Below are positions 37,794 through 47,288 of a stretch of DNA of 64,000 nt, piece by piece. The stretch spans positions 62,001-126,000 of the forward strand of contig JANSYM010000006.1 of assembly GCA_024742355.1 (NCBI GenBank), read 5' to 3'. Below the pieces are notes generated by a model that saw nothing but the letters and a program-made list of their open reading frames with translations, was not told the DNA's origin and made no database searches. The position numbers were made by a program, and so were the translations under genes. Position 1 is the stretch's first letter. Each line of letters opens with the position of its first letter. The stretch is from Hyphomonadaceae bacterium. Its GTDB lineage: Bacteria > Pseudomonadota > Alphaproteobacteria > Caulobacterales > Hyphomonadaceae.

Positions 37794-38887
37794 GCTTTCG
37801 CGCCTTTTTTACCCCCACCATAAGCCGGGTCTGCTTGCGCAGAAGCCTCATCTAATGGCCAACGGGGACGCGCAGCGAAATCGAGTCCGGACCCTGTAAC
37901 CAGGCCCGCCGCCAATCGCTCAGCGCCGGCCAGGGCAATCATCGCCGCATTGTCGGTGCAATGACGCAGCGGCGGTGCGATCAAGGTCGCGCCCGCGCTG
38001 CGCGCCACCTCATCCAGCGCTGCGCGTATGGTTTGATTGGCCGCGACACCGCCTGCCACAACCAATCGCACCGCCCCGTCATGGCGAGATGTAAAATCCT
38101 GCAGGGCGCGTTCGGTTTTGACGGCGAGACATTCCGTGACGGCGGCCTGGAAGGACGCGCACAGGTCCGCACGTCCTTGATCATCGAGTGGGGCCTGCTC
38201 GACCACACGTGCTGCCGCCGTCTTGAGGCCAGCAAAGCTGAGATCGAGGCCGGGCCGGTTCAGAAGCGGCCGCGGCAGTGCAAATTTCCGGGGATCTCCG
38301 TCTCTGGCCAGACGCTCCACCGCCGGGCCGCCCGGAAATCCGATCCCCAACGTCTTCGCCAATTTGTCAAACGCTTCGCCAGCCGCGTCATCAATGGTCG
38401 AGCCGAGACGGCGATAGGCACCAAGGCCGGTCACTTCCAGGAACTGACAATGGCCGCCGCTGACCAGCAGCAGCAGATACGGGAATGGGCAATCTTCGGC
38501 CAGCCGAGGCGAGAGGGCATGACCCTCAAGATGATTGATCGGAAGGAACGGCTTGCCGGCCGCCAGCGCCAGCGCCTTTCCGGTCATCATGCCGACCATG
38601 ACGCCGCCAATCAGGCCTGGACCGGACGTCGCTGCAACGGCGTCGAGGTCGGCCAGTCGAAGACCGCTCTCGCCCAGCGTCCGTTCGATCACCGCATCAG
38701 CAATGTCAGCATGCGCCCGGGCCGCGATTTCGGGCACGACACCGCCATAAGGGGCGTGCTCCTCGATCTGGCTGTGCACGGTCTCTGCGAGGATATCCAC
38801 GCGACCATCTGCGCGGCGCCGAAGCACCGCCGCGGCCGTCTCATCGCAGCTGGTTTCAATTCCGAGCAGGGTCACCGTGTCTGACAT
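37790..38887 (-). CDS. tsaD: tRNA threonylcarbamoyladenosine transferase TsaD
   Basis: Catalyses the last step of t6A37 tRNA modification with TsaB and TsaE. The 365-residue protein has the N-terminal [14 protein letters not shown], metal-binding HADIADAV and [12 protein letters not shown] motifs, [10 protein letters not shown] and the C-terminal ASKHK-type fold [10 protein letters not shown]. It lies 40 bases after the GH5 gene on the same strand. Confidence 0.97.
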   Translation of the reverse strand: MSDTVTLLGIETSCDETAAAVLRRRADGRVDILAETVHSQIEEHAPYGGVVPEIAARAHADIADAVIERTLGESGLRLADLDAVAATSGPGLIGGVMVGMMTGKALALAAGKPFLPINHLEGHALSPRLAEDCPFPYLLLLVSGGHCQFLEVTGLGAYRRLGSTIDDAAGEAFDKLAKTLGIGFPGGPAVERLARDGDPRKFALPRPLLNRPGLDLSFAGLKTAAARVVEQAPLDDQGRADLCASFQAAVTECLAVKTERALQDFTSRHDGAVRLVVAGGVAANQTIRAALDEVARSAGATLIAPPLRHCTDNAAMIALAGAERLAAGLVTGSGLDFAARPRWPLDEASAQADPAYGGGKKGAKA

Positions 38888-38927
38888 CAGGCCGATATAG
38901 ACAGTTCAGCCGCGCGGTAAAACCGCT

Positions 38928-39929
38928 TCAGTCCAGCAAGGCCGCTTTAAGTTCGGGAATCCAGGCTTCGGCTTCGATATCATAGACCTTCAGGTCGCCC
39001 GCAAAATCCCAATAACACCAGGACATGCCGCGCGCTTCGATGCCCTCTCGCAGGGTCTCGGTCCAGCGCGCGCGCTGCTTGACCGGAACGTTGCGGAACA
39101 CGCCAAACTCGCCAACAAATACCGGCATGCCCGTGCTGGACTGGATCGCTTGCGCCGCATCCAGGCGCTGCATCATTTCGGCGACATCTGTTCGCGCGCC
39201 CCATTTCAGGCCCGTCTCCTCGCGATCGGTCCAGGGCGCGCCCTGGTGGGTAAAATCGAACGGCTGATATTCATGAAAGGTCAGAATCACACGCTCCGCG
39301 AAATCAGGTTCGGACGCCTGCAACCCCTCCAATTGCCCCCAATCTGCTGTCCCGATAATGACCCAGCGATGCGGGTGATCCTGACGAATACGCTGGAGCA
39401 GGCGCACATTAATCGCATCCGTGCGCGCCACCGTCATTTCACTATGCGGCTCGTTTATGGTTTCGAAGATCAGGAACTCACCCGCGCCAGCATAATGCGT
39501 CGCCAACTGGTCCCATATGCCTTCAAGTCTTGGCTCATGCTGGTTCGGATTCCGGCTCAAACCAGAAAAATGATGCACATTGACGATGATATTGAGACCA
39601 ATCTGCTCCGCCCAGCCAACAATCTGATCGACCCGTGCGAGCAATTCGGGATCAATCGTGTACGGCTTTTCCTGGTCGGCATGGCTCGACCATCTGACCG
39701 GCAAACGGATCGTGTCGAACCCTGCTCGTTTTATCCGCACCAGATCCGAACGGCGAACGACATACCCCCACTGGCCCTCGAAATCAGCCTCCAGGGCACT
39801 GCCAAGATTCATGCATTTGGAAATGGGAGTCGCCTGTATCGGCGCCATGGTCGACGACGCGGGCGGCAGGCCGCTCCACTGTGCGCACCCAGCCAGCAAC
39901 ACGCTGATTGCCAAAAGAAGAATGCGCAT
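38928..39929 (-). CDS. Glycoside hydrolase family 5 lipoprotein (cellulase-like)
   Basis: A 333-residue lipoprotein (lipobox VLLAGC) with a GH5 TIM barrel. It shows GFDTIRLPVRWSSHA, NVHHFSGL, the acid/base Glu in FETINEPHSE, the strand ILTFHEYQPFDFTHQG, and the nucleophile Glu in FVGEFGVF. It is predicted to cleave beta-glucan or mannan at the cell surface or in the periplasm; exact substrate unknown. GGAGG precedes ATG 39929. The gene sits between tsaD and hemC, which are usually direct divergent neighbours in alphaproteobacteria. Confidence 0.92.
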   Translation of the reverse strand: MRILLLAISVLLAGCAQWSGLPPASSTMAPIQATPISKCMNLGSALEADFEGQWGYVVRRSDLVRIKRAGFDTIRLPVRWSSHADQEKPYTIDPELLARVDQIVGWAEQIGLNIIVNVHHFSGLSRNPNQHEPRLEGIWDQLATHYAGAGEFLIFETINEPHSEMTVARTDAINVRLLQRIRQDHPHRWVIIGTADWGQLEGLQASEPDFAERVILTFHEYQPFDFTHQGAPWTDREETGLKWGARTDVAEMMQRLDAAQAIQSSTGMPVFVGEFGVFRNVPVKQRARWTETLREGIEARGMSWCYWDFAGDLKVYDIEAEAWIPELKAALLD

Positions 39930-40007
39930 ATTGTCCCTCCTGCCCGCCTTGGCTTGCGCCCCGATTGGTTCATCCTTAGCTGAAATCAACGCAGAATTGG
40001 AGCCGCC

Positions 40008-40955
40008 ATGTCAAGCGCCAACACCGTCAGAATCGGCACGCGGGGATCCCCGCTGGCGTTGTTTCAGGCGAATCTGATTGCCACCTCCCTCACCCAGGCC
40101 AGCGCTGGGACCCTGCGCGGCGAGATCGTGACATTCACGACCAAGGGCGACCAGCTGACCTCTGAACGCCTGATCAATTCTGGCGGCAAAGGCCTGTTCA
40201 CGCGCGAGATTGATCGCGCCGTCGACACAGGTGAGGTCGACCTTGGCGTGCACAGCCTGAAGGATGTCCCGAGCGTTCTACCCGACGGCCAGAGCCTGGT
40301 CGCTTACCCCGAACGCAGCGATCCGCGCGACGGGTTCCTGACCACGAACGGTATCACCCGTCTGCAGGACCTGCCCGATGGCGCGAACGTTGGGACCGCC
40401 AGCCTGCGCCGCGAATCGCAAGCCCTGTCCTTGCGGCCTGATCTGAAAGTGGTTCCGTTTCGGGGCCGCGTTGAGACCCGTATGGAAAAACTCAAAAAAG
40501 GCGAGGCCGATGCGACTTTCCTGGCCATGGCGGGACTGAAACGTCTCGAGCTGGATCACCACGCCCACCCGGTGGCGATGAGCGACATGTTGCCAGCGGC
40601 AGGACAAGGCATCATCGCCGTCGCCGCGCGCCCGGACGCCTTGTCGGACGACCTGTCCGCAGCCCTGGCGCAAATCGATCACGCCGCAACCCGCGCGATG
40701 GCGACAGCGGAGCGTGCCTTCCTGGCCGAACTCGATGGCTCGTGTCGAACCGCCATGGCGGCGCAACTCCAGAACATTGACGGCGCCTGGCGCCTGCGCG
40801 GCGAAGTGCTGACGCCCGATGGCCAGACCAAATGGAGCGCGCATGGCGAGGCACTGCTATCAGCGAGCCTCGACGAGCTGGCCGCGCTTGGACGCAGTGC
40901 TGCGGTCGACATCCGCCACCAGGCCGGTGGTGACCTTCCCGTGTTTACCGACTAG
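40008..40955 (+). CDS. hemC: Hydroxymethylbilane synthase
   Basis: Polymerises four porphobilinogens into hydroxymethylbilane on a covalent dipyrromethane cofactor. The 315-residue protein has [22 protein letters not shown], the RDGFLT segment and the cofactor-binding Cys246 in [10 protein letters not shown]. It is first in a hemC-hemD-mitofilin-hemY operon; GGAG lies seven bases before ATG. Confidence 0.97.
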   Translation: MSSANTVRIGTRGSPLALFQANLIATSLTQASAGTLRGEIVTFTTKGDQLTSERLINSGGKGLFTREIDRAVDTGEVDLGVHSLKDVPSVLPDGQSLVAYPERSDPRDGFLTTNGITRLQDLPDGANVGTASLRRESQALSLRPDLKVVPFRGRVETRMEKLKKGEADATFLAMAGLKRLELDHHAHPVAMSDMLPAAGQGIIAVAARPDALSDDLSAALAQIDHAATRAMATAERAFLAELDGSCRTAMAAQLQNIDGAWRLRGEVLTPDGQTKWSAHGEALLSASLDELAALGRSAAVDIRHQAGGDLPVFTD

Positions 40956-40964
40956 GCCAAGCGC

Positions 40965-41696
40965 ATGTCCGCTATGTCCATACCTGTCCTGATCACCCGC
41001 GCAGAGCCTGGCGCCAGTGAAACAGCGCAGCGTGTCAAAGCGCTCGGGCTATCGGCCATAGTATCACCGGTGCTCAGCATGCAGGCTCGAGGCGATACAT
41101 CCTTGCCGGCGCCGAGCGCCCTGTCCGGTTTGATCTTTACCAGTGCCAATGGCGTGCGCGCTTTTTCGCAGCGCAGTGATGCGCGCAGCCTTCCAGCCTG
41201 GTGCGTGGGTCCGGCGACGGCATCCGCCGCCCGGGCGGCTGGATTTGTCGACGTTCAGGAATCCGCAGGGAATGCGGCTGACCTGGCGCAATTCATCGCC
41301 GACAATACCGCGCCCACACCCGCGCCTTTGCTGCACGTCGCCAATGCAGCGGCCAGGGGTGATTTGAAGCGCCACCTTGAGACCCTGGGATTCGCCGTCG
41401 ATTTCGCGCCGATTTATGAGATGTGCGCGGCTGAGTCCTTGTCGCCTGAGGCAGACGAGATGCTGGCGCAGCGAATGCCAGCAATCGCCCTCATTCACTC
41501 GGCCATGGGTGCCGCGCGGTTTGCGCAGCTTGTTGCCGGCCGCCCCGCCCGTCATCTCCATGCGGTGGCGATTTCGGCGCCGGCAGCCGCGCCATTAAAG
41601 GCGTTGAATCTCAAAGCCATACACATAGCCGAAGCACCGAACGAAGATGCACAGTTCGACGCTCTGCAATCCGCAATTGCCACACTTTCGGCCTGA
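40965..41696 (+). CDS. hemD: Uroporphyrinogen-III synthase
   Basis: Cyclises hydroxymethylbilane to uroporphyrinogen III. The 243-residue protein is weakly conserved, as usual for HemD, but shows the start PVLITRAEPGASETAQRV, the LIFTSANGVRAF segment and the late ALIHSAMGAARF block. It follows hemC by nine bases; codon 1 or codon 4 could be used. Confidence 0.92.
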   Translation: MSAMSIPVLITRAEPGASETAQRVKALGLSAIVSPVLSMQARGDTSLPAPSALSGLIFTSANGVRAFSQRSDARSLPAWCVGPATASAARAAGFVDVQESAGNAADLAQFIADNTAPTPAPLLHVANAAARGDLKRHLETLGFAVDFAPIYEMCAAESLSPEADEMLAQRMPAIALIHSAMGAARFAQLVAGRPARHLHAVAISAPAAAPLKALNLKAIHIAEAPNEDAQFDALQSAIATLSA

Positions 41697-41744
41697 AGCG
41701 ACACCATATAGGATGCAATTATTGACCAGATCGGAGACCCGCTG

Positions 41745-42881
41745 ATGACCTCTTCATCCCTGCCACCTGACTCAGGGGATGATCTGCCGATCGATGCGGA
41801 GTTTGAACCGGCGGCACCGAAATCCGGCGCCGACGCTTCGCCCGGCAAAGGGCCAGGGTGGGCGGCCTTTGGCGGCCTCGGATTGATCGCGCTTGCCGGG
41901 TTTGTCCTTGCCGCAGCCAGCGCAGGCCTGATTCCCGGCTTCCAACCCGGCGCTGGTAAGGTCAGCGACCTCGAGACCCGTATCGATGCGTTCGAGGCAG
42001 CACAGTCCGGGACAGCCGATCAAGCCACGAACCAAGCCGCTGAGATTGCTGCCCTCAAAGGCCGCGCCGACAGTCTGCGCGCCGATCGCACCCGCACTGT
42101 GACCGACATGCGGGCCCTGCGCGATGAGATTGATGCCATCCAGGCCGATCTGGCGGCGCTGCAACGCGCCCGCGTCGCGACATTGGCAGAAGAGGCCAGC
42201 GACGGCGACAGTCCCGGCACGTCGGCAAGCCTGGCAGCTCTTGAAACCCGAATTGCCGCGCTCGAGGATGCGCTGGTCTCACAGCTCGACGGCTACAACC
42301 TCGCGCTGGATCTTCTGAAATCACGTCTCGATGCACTTGAGGAAAAGGCCGGGTCAGAGACCCTCACAGCCACGGCTGCCAACAACAATCGGACCGAATC
42401 CGCACTCGCTCTGTCAGCGATCGAAGCTGCCGCGCGGCGGGGACGGCCTTTCCTGTCCGCGCACCAGCGCCTCGCCGCGGCGATGCCGGGCAATGATGCG
42501 GTGGCCAGCCTGGCATCTGTGGCAAGCAAGGCCGTGCCAACGCGCAGCGACCTGACCGCCGCCCTGCCGCCTCTGATTGACGAGGCACTGGACCGCGAGG
42601 CGCAGTCTGCATCGGGTGGATCCGGCTGGATGCGCAGCGTGTTTGGTGATGGCATCCAGGTTCGTCGCAAGGACGCGGTGACCACGCGCGATCATCTCGA
42701 TCTTGCCCGCACCGCGCTCGATGGCGGAGAACTGGCTGAAACGATTGAACATATTCGTGCGATCGATGCTGATCTTCAGCCTGTCTTCACAGATTGGGTG
42801 CAAAATGCCGAGGATCGCCACTTGTTGGAAGAGACCCTCGAGGCCTTGCGCCTCACCATGATTGCGGAAGAGCGCCCATGA
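41745..42881 (+). CDS. Mitofilin-like membrane protein
   Basis: A 378-residue inner-membrane protein: acidic cytoplasmic N-terminus, one transmembrane helix (FGGLGLIALAGFVLAAASAG, near residues 45-64), a periplasmic coiled coil (about 80-200) and a C-terminal mitofilin-type helical region (DHLDLARTALDGGELAETIEHI). Alphaproteobacterial homologues of mitochondrial Mic60/mitofilin commonly lie in this hem operon, and Mic60 homologues shape intracytoplasmic membrane in some species. It overlaps the following HemY-like gene by four bases. Confidence 0.9.
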   Translation: MTSSSLPPDSGDDLPIDAEFEPAAPKSGADASPGKGPGWAAFGGLGLIALAGFVLAAASAGLIPGFQPGAGKVSDLETRIDAFEAAQSGTADQATNQAAEIAALKGRADSLRADRTRTVTDMRALRDEIDAIQADLAALQRARVATLAEEASDGDSPGTSASLAALETRIAALEDALVSQLDGYNLALDLLKSRLDALEEKAGSETLTATAANNNRTESALALSAIEAAARRGRPFLSAHQRLAAAMPGNDAVASLASVASKAVPTRSDLTAALPPLIDEALDREAQSASGGSGWMRSVFGDGIQVRRKDAVTTRDHLDLARTALDGGELAETIEHIRAIDADLQPVFTDWVQNAEDRHLLEETLEALRLTMIAEERP

Positions 42882-44305
42882 TCATCCTGTTCTTGATCAT
42901 CTTGCTGATTGTCCTTGCGGGCATCTTCGTGATGTGGGCCTCGCGCCTTCCAGGCGGGCTGACGCTCGATCTCGGCAGTGGCACCGTCTACGAATTCGAA
43001 ATCGTCTGGGCGCTGCTCGCGATATTGCTGGCGGGCGCAGCCATGGCGCTGGTCTGGTCGCTGCTGACCGGCCTCGTCACATTGCCCAGCCGTTTCAGTC
43101 GCTCGCGCAAAGCCTCCAAGGTCAAAGCCGCGAACAAGGCACTGGCCGATGGTCTGCTGGCCGCCGAGGCAGGCGATGCGGACCTCGCCAAGAAACTGTC
43201 GAAGAAAGCGGCGCAATTTGCCGACGATGACAGGTTGAAACTCCTGCTCGAAGCCCGGGCGGCGGAAATCTCGGACGACTGGTCCGGCGCCGAGCGCGCC
43301 TGGGGCCAGCTGGCGCGTCTGCCGGGCGGACAATTGGCCGGCCTGCGCGGCGCGGCGTCTGCCGCCAGCGCGCGCGGTGACACGCTGTCCGCCGAGACCC
43401 GCACCCGCGAAGCCCTGGAAATGAAATCCGGCGCAGATTGGCCGTTCAATGCCATGTTTGACAGCCAGGTCGCCGCTGGCAACTGGAACGAGGCGCTGAA
43501 GACGCTGGCGATTGGCGAAAAGCGCGGACAGATTAGTGGCGAGAGCCTGCGCCGCCGCCGCGCGGTGCTCTACACTGCCCAGGCCGCTGCCCTACAGCAC
43601 AATGAGCGCAAGGAATCGCAGCGCCTGCTCGCCGATGCTATCCGCTCGGCCCCTTCTTTCCCGCCTGCGGCCTGGCATGGTGCGCGTCAGTTGATGATCG
43701 ACAATAAGATAAAGGCCGCGCAAGGCGTGCTGGAGCTTGGCTGGAAGGCGCGGCCGCATCCGGCCCTGGCCCAACTTGTCCGCCGTCTCGATACCAGCGC
43801 CACACCCGCCACTATTGCCGGTCGCCTGAAAGCCCTGGCCGAAGCCAATCCTGATCATCGCGAAAGCCGGGTTCTGACAGCAGAGCTCGCCATGCAGGAT
43901 CGCGACTGGCTCGGCGCGGTGAAAACGCTGGCTTTGCTCGTCGAGGAAAAGCCAACCGCACGGCTCTGCCTGTTGCTTGAAAAAGCACTGCGCGGCTATG
44001 GCGACCTCACTGAGGCCGAGCGATGGGGCCGAATGGCGGTCACCGCTGCCCGCGAACCGGAATGGTCGGACATCGACCCACGCGGCAGTGCCTTCCAATA
44101 CGCTCAGCGCGACTGGGCCCGTCTGGTCTATGCCTTTGGCGATGCCGGCAACCTCGTGCATCCGCGCTACGAGTCGTCAGAGCGCGAGCTTGATGCCAGC
44201 CGCCCGATCGCCTTGCCGGCGCCGGGATCGAGCCCGGCGGAGCCGAAAACACCGCGTACCGAAGTGGTCACGCCGCCGCTCGACTACGTTCCAAGCGAAG
44301 ATTAG
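42878..44305 (+). CDS. HemY-like tetratricopeptide membrane protein
   Basis: A 475-residue inner-membrane protein named after Escherichia coli HemY. Two N-terminal transmembrane helices (IILFLIILLIVLAGIFVMWA, and another around VWALLAILLAGAAM) flank a short periplasmic loop (GGLTLDLGSGTVYEF); a long cytoplasmic TPR-like helical region follows. HemY proteins assist heme synthesis by an unclear mechanism. ATG 42878 overlaps the mitofilin-like stop as ATGA; an upstream start at 42794 would overlap that gene more heavily. Confidence 0.9.
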   Translation: MIILFLIILLIVLAGIFVMWASRLPGGLTLDLGSGTVYEFEIVWALLAILLAGAAMALVWSLLTGLVTLPSRFSRSRKASKVKAANKALADGLLAAEAGDADLAKKLSKKAAQFADDDRLKLLLEARAAEISDDWSGAERAWGQLARLPGGQLAGLRGAASAASARGDTLSAETRTREALEMKSGADWPFNAMFDSQVAAGNWNEALKTLAIGEKRGQISGESLRRRRAVLYTAQAAALQHNERKESQRLLADAIRSAPSFPPAAWHGARQLMIDNKIKAAQGVLELGWKARPHPALAQLVRRLDTSATPATIAGRLKALAEANPDHRESRVLTAELAMQDRDWLGAVKTLALLVEEKPTARLCLLLEKALRGYGDLTEAERWGRMAVTAAREPEWSDIDPRGSAFQYAQRDWARLVYAFGDAGNLVHPRYESSERELDASRPIALPAPGSSPAEPKTPRTEVVTPPLDYVPSED

Positions 44306-44361
44306 GCGAAATTCGCGCGCGCGAACGCCAATTGTCCCGACACGATTCCTGCCGCTGATGC

Positions 44362-44390
44362 CTTCCATAACGGCATTGTCATCCCCATCT
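44362..44390 (+). promoter_or_regulatory. Possible heat-shock (sigma-32) promoter of rpoH
   Basis: CTTCCAT (44362-44368) and CCCCATCT (44383-44390), spaced by 14 bases, resemble the sigma-32 consensus CTTGAAA / CCCCATNT. The -10 half is strong and the -35 half is weak. It lies about 140 bases before rpoH, consistent with the autoregulation known for alphaproteobacterial rpoH. Confidence 0.45.
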
Positions 44391-44528
44391 ATGCAAATTC
44401 GCGATAGGGACTATTCGCGAAAGAGGGAAAGACGCCGCCGATGATCGGGGCTATTACCCTCACCAACGATAGAACTGGAGCGGGTGCCTCGCATGAGGGT
44501 CTGTGAAGGGGAAAAAGGAGGACCAGGA

Positions 44529-45425
44529 ATGGCCAATACGACAGCGAGCCGTGCGCTCACGCTGAGCCCGGAACAGGGACTTAGCCGCTACCTCTCAGAA
44601 ATCAGAAAATTCCCGATGCTGGCCAAGGACGAGGAATTCATGCTCGCCAAGCGCTGGCAGGAACACGAAGACTCCGAAGCCGCCGAGAAGATGGTGACCT
44701 CGCACCTGCGCCTGGTGGCGAAGATTGCGATGGGCTATCGCGGCTATGGCTTGCCCATGGCCGAGGTCATCTCGGAAGGCAATGTCGGCCTGATGCAATC
44801 AGTGAAGAAATTCGACCCGGACAAGGGCTTCCGCCTCGCGACCTATGCGATGTGGTGGATTCGGGCGAGCATTCAGGAATATATCCTGCGCTCCTGGAGC
44901 CTGGTCAAACTCGGCACCACGGCGGCACAGAAGAAGCTGTTCTTCAACCTGCGCCGGATGAAAGGCGAGATTGATGCGCTCGACAATGCGCAGCTCAAGC
45001 CCGATCAGGTCAAACATATTGCCGACAAGCTGAACGTCCCGGAAAAGGATGTCATCTCGATGAATGGCCGGATGAGCGGCTCTGATGCGTCACTGAACGC
45101 CCCGATGGGCGCGGAAGGCGACATGGAGTGGCAGGACTGGCTCGAGGATGATGAGCCGAACCAGGCCGAAGAATTTGCTCGTACACAGGAATTCGATGCC
45201 CGGATGGAACTGCTCCAGACGGCCATGGCAGACCTGTCCGAGCGCGAACAGCACATCCTGCAGGAACGCCGCCTGACCGACGAACCGAAGACGCTGGAAG
45301 AGCTGTCCGAGGTCTACAATGTCAGCCGCGAACGCATCCGCCAGATCGAAGTGCGCGCGTTCGAGAAGCTGCAAAAGGCAATGCAGAAAATGGCCAAGGA
45401 ACAGGGCCTGCCATCGGGGGTTTAA
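44529..45425 (+). CDS. rpoH: RNA polymerase sigma-32 factor
   Basis: Heat-shock sigma factor of 298 residues. It has region 2 (EGNVGLMQSVKKFDPDKGFRL, split by ATYAMWWIRASIQEYI), the RpoH-specific box QKKLFFNLRRMK, and region 4 with [24 protein letters not shown] before ATG 44529 is a near-perfect ribosome site, so the upstream start at 44484 is rejected. The 223-base leader holds a possible sigma-32 promoter and TTCGCG repeats. A terminator-like hairpin follows the gene, inside the next reading frame. Confidence 0.97.
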   Translation: MANTTASRALTLSPEQGLSRYLSEIRKFPMLAKDEEFMLAKRWQEHEDSEAAEKMVTSHLRLVAKIAMGYRGYGLPMAEVISEGNVGLMQSVKKFDPDKGFRLATYAMWWIRASIQEYILRSWSLVKLGTTAAQKKLFFNLRRMKGEIDALDNAQLKPDQVKHIADKLNVPEKDVISMNGRMSGSDASLNAPMGAEGDMEWQDWLEDDEPNQAEEFARTQEFDARMELLQTAMADLSEREQHILQERRLTDEPKTLEELSEVYNVSRERIRQIEVRAFEKLQKAMQKMAKEQGLPSGV

Positions 45426-45430
45426 CCGGC

Positions 45431-46243
45431 TTGAGCCACGCAAACCTCATCCAGATTACCGACAGGGGCGATCCACGGATCGCCCCTTTTATTGGCGTCC
45501 GCGAGCGGGATCTGACGGGCGGCACGGACGGGCGGTTCATTGTTGAGGGCAAGGTGGCGCTGCACATCTTGCTGAGGCGCTCCCGGTTTGAAGTCGAGCG
45601 CCTGTTTCTGTGCGAGACGCGGCTGGAGCCACTTGCAGACATTCTGCAGCACGTGCCCGAGGACGTGCCGATCTATGCGGCGCCGCAAAGCCTGATGGAC
45701 GAGGTGGTCGGCTTCCCGATTCATCGCGGCGTGCTGGCCTGTGCGCGTAAGGGTCAGCCGCTCGGCCTGAAGTCTCTCCTCTCCCAGCAGGGCTCGCAAA
45801 CCTTGCTGGTGCTCAACCAGATCTCCAATCATGACAATGTCGGATCGGCGTTTCGCAATGCGGCGGCGTTTGGGGCGGATGGCATACTGCTCGATGCCGG
45901 GTCCTGTGATCCGCTTTATCGCAAGTCCATCCGGGTCTCGTCGGGCGCCAGCTTGTGGTTGCCTTATCATCATGGCGGCACCGGCTCTGAGCAGATCGCA
46001 GCGCTGAAAGCGGCCGGGTACACGATCTGGGCAATGACGCCGCGCGCCGATGCAAAACCGCTCCGCACGCTATCGCCGCCTGACAAGCTCGCCATCCTGC
46101 TCGGTGCTGAAGGGCCAGGCCTTCCGGATGACCTGATCACGGCCTGCCAGCCCGTGCGAATCCCAATGCGGGCAGGCTTTGATAGTGTTAATGTCGCAAC
46201 CGCTGGCGCGATCGCCCTATCGCATGTATTCAGGCCAGATTAG
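45431..46243 (+). CDS. SpoU/TrmH family RNA 2'-O-methyltransferase
   Basis: A 270-residue methyltransferase of the knotted SPOUT fold. The N-terminal substrate domain includes RERDLTGG and GRFIVEGKVALHILL; the catalytic domain has LNQISNHDNVGSAFRNAAAFGADG, LLGAEGPGLP and SVNVATAGAIALSH. It modifies ribose in rRNA or tRNA, with target unknown. The start is TTG 45431, five bases after rpoH; no ATG or GTG upstream keeps the N-terminal family block. A strong intrinsic terminator lies inside codons 12-20. Confidence 0.9.
   Translation: MSHANLIQITDRGDPRIAPFIGVRERDLTGGTDGRFIVEGKVALHILLRRSRFEVERLFLCETRLEPLADILQHVPEDVPIYAAPQSLMDEVVGFPIHRGVLACARKGQPLGLKSLLSQQGSQTLLVLNQISNHDNVGSAFRNAAAFGADGILLDAGSCDPLYRKSIRVSSGASLWLPYHHGGTGSEQIAALKAAGYTIWAMTPRADAKPLRTLSPPDKLAILLGAEGPGLPDDLITACQPVRIPMRAGFDSVNVATAGAIALSHVFRPD
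45465..45493 (+). terminator. Intrinsic terminator of rpoH inside the next coding region
   Basis: Stem GGGGCGATC (45465-45473) / GATCGCCCC (45478-45486) with loop CACG, followed by TTTTATT. It is 40 bases beyond the rpoH stop and fully within the 5' part of the methyltransferase gene. Confidence 0.75.
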
Positions 46244-46271
46244 GCCGGGGACCAGACGGACGGAATTTTCG

Positions 46272-47288
46272 ATGCGCTATATCGTAACCGGAGGCTATGG
46301 CTTTATCGGCTCGGCTGTTATCCGCCAGCTGTGCGCAGCCGGACACGAAGTGTTCAATCTCGACAATAAGACCTATGCCGCCAATCCGGACGCGATTGCC
46401 GGGTGCAAGGTGCAGAACGTGCACGCCTGCATCACCGATCGTCAGGCCGTCGGCGCGCTGTTCAAGGCGGCCCGGCCCGATGCTGTGATCCATCTCGCGG
46501 CTGAGACCCATGTCGACCGCTCGATCGATGGGCCAAGCGCCTTCATGAAGACCAATGTCGACGGCACGTTCAGCCTGCTGGAGGCGGCGCTCGCGCACTG
46601 GCAGGAGACCGGCAAACCGGACGCGTTTCGCTTTGTGCATGTCTCGACCGATGAAGTGTTCGGCGATCTTAAGCCCGGCGATCCGCCCTTCGACGAGCAG
46701 ACCCCGTACACGCCGTCCTCGCCCTATTCGGCGAGCAAGGCCGCCAGCGACCATCTCGCCCGCGCCTGGCAGCGCACCTATGGCCTGCCGACGGTGATCA
46801 CCAATTGCACCAATAATTACGGGCCCTGGCAGAATGGCGAGAAGCTGATCCCGACCGTCATCCGCAAGGCCGTGCTCGGCGCCCCGATCCCGATCTATGG
46901 CGATGGCCAGAATGTCCGCGACTGGCTCTATGTCGAAGACCATGCGCGCGGCTTGATCGAGGCCTGCGCGGCACCTGCCGGGTCGACGCTCCTGTTCGGC
47001 GCCCGTGCAGAGCGCAGCAATCTTGAGCTGGTGAAGACCTTGTGTGCGCTGCTCGATGAGCTGCGTCCGAAATCTGGGGCCTATGCGGATCAGATCGAAT
47101 TCGTCACCGATCGCAAAGGCCATGATCGCCGCTATGCCATCGATCCAGAGAGCGCCGAGCGCACGATTGGCTGGGCACCGCAGCTCGGTTTCGAGCAAGG
47201 CCTGAAAGAGACGGTGCGCTGGTATCTGGAAACGCTGCCGGCGGACCTGACCGACGAAGATGACCGCCTCGGCCTGACGCGGGCCTAA
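46272..47288 (+). CDS. dTDP-glucose 4,6-dehydratase-like protein
   Basis: A 338-residue extended short-chain dehydrogenase, closest to RmlB/RfbB. NAD-binding motif [12 protein letters not shown], RmlB-type [13 protein letters not shown], the catalytic THR/SER-Asp-Glu segment STDEVFGDL and YSASKAASD, plus [10 protein letters not shown] and [13 protein letters not shown]. It would make dTDP-4-keto-6-deoxyglucose for surface sugars. No rmlA, rmlC or rmlD or glycosyltransferase is nearby, so the sugar pathway is incomplete here. ATG 46272 starts the Rossmann strand; an earlier start would overlap the methyltransferase gene. Confidence 0.9.
   Translation: MRYIVTGGYGFIGSAVIRQLCAAGHEVFNLDNKTYAANPDAIAGCKVQNVHACITDRQAVGALFKAARPDAVIHLAAETHVDRSIDGPSAFMKTNVDGTFSLLEAALAHWQETGKPDAFRFVHVSTDEVFGDLKPGDPPFDEQTPYTPSSPYSASKAASDHLARAWQRTYGLPTVITNCTNNYGPWQNGEKLIPTVIRKAVLGAPIPIYGDGQNVRDWLYVEDHARGLIEACAAPAGSTLLFGARAERSNLELVKTLCALLDELRPKSGAYADQIEFVTDRKGHDRRYAIDPESAERTIGWAPQLGFEQGLKETVRWYLETLPADLTDEDDRLGLTRA

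Noticed and set aside
46230-47198. Minus-strand open frame of 322 codons opposite the rmlB-like gene
   Set aside because: Antisense shadow without motifs.
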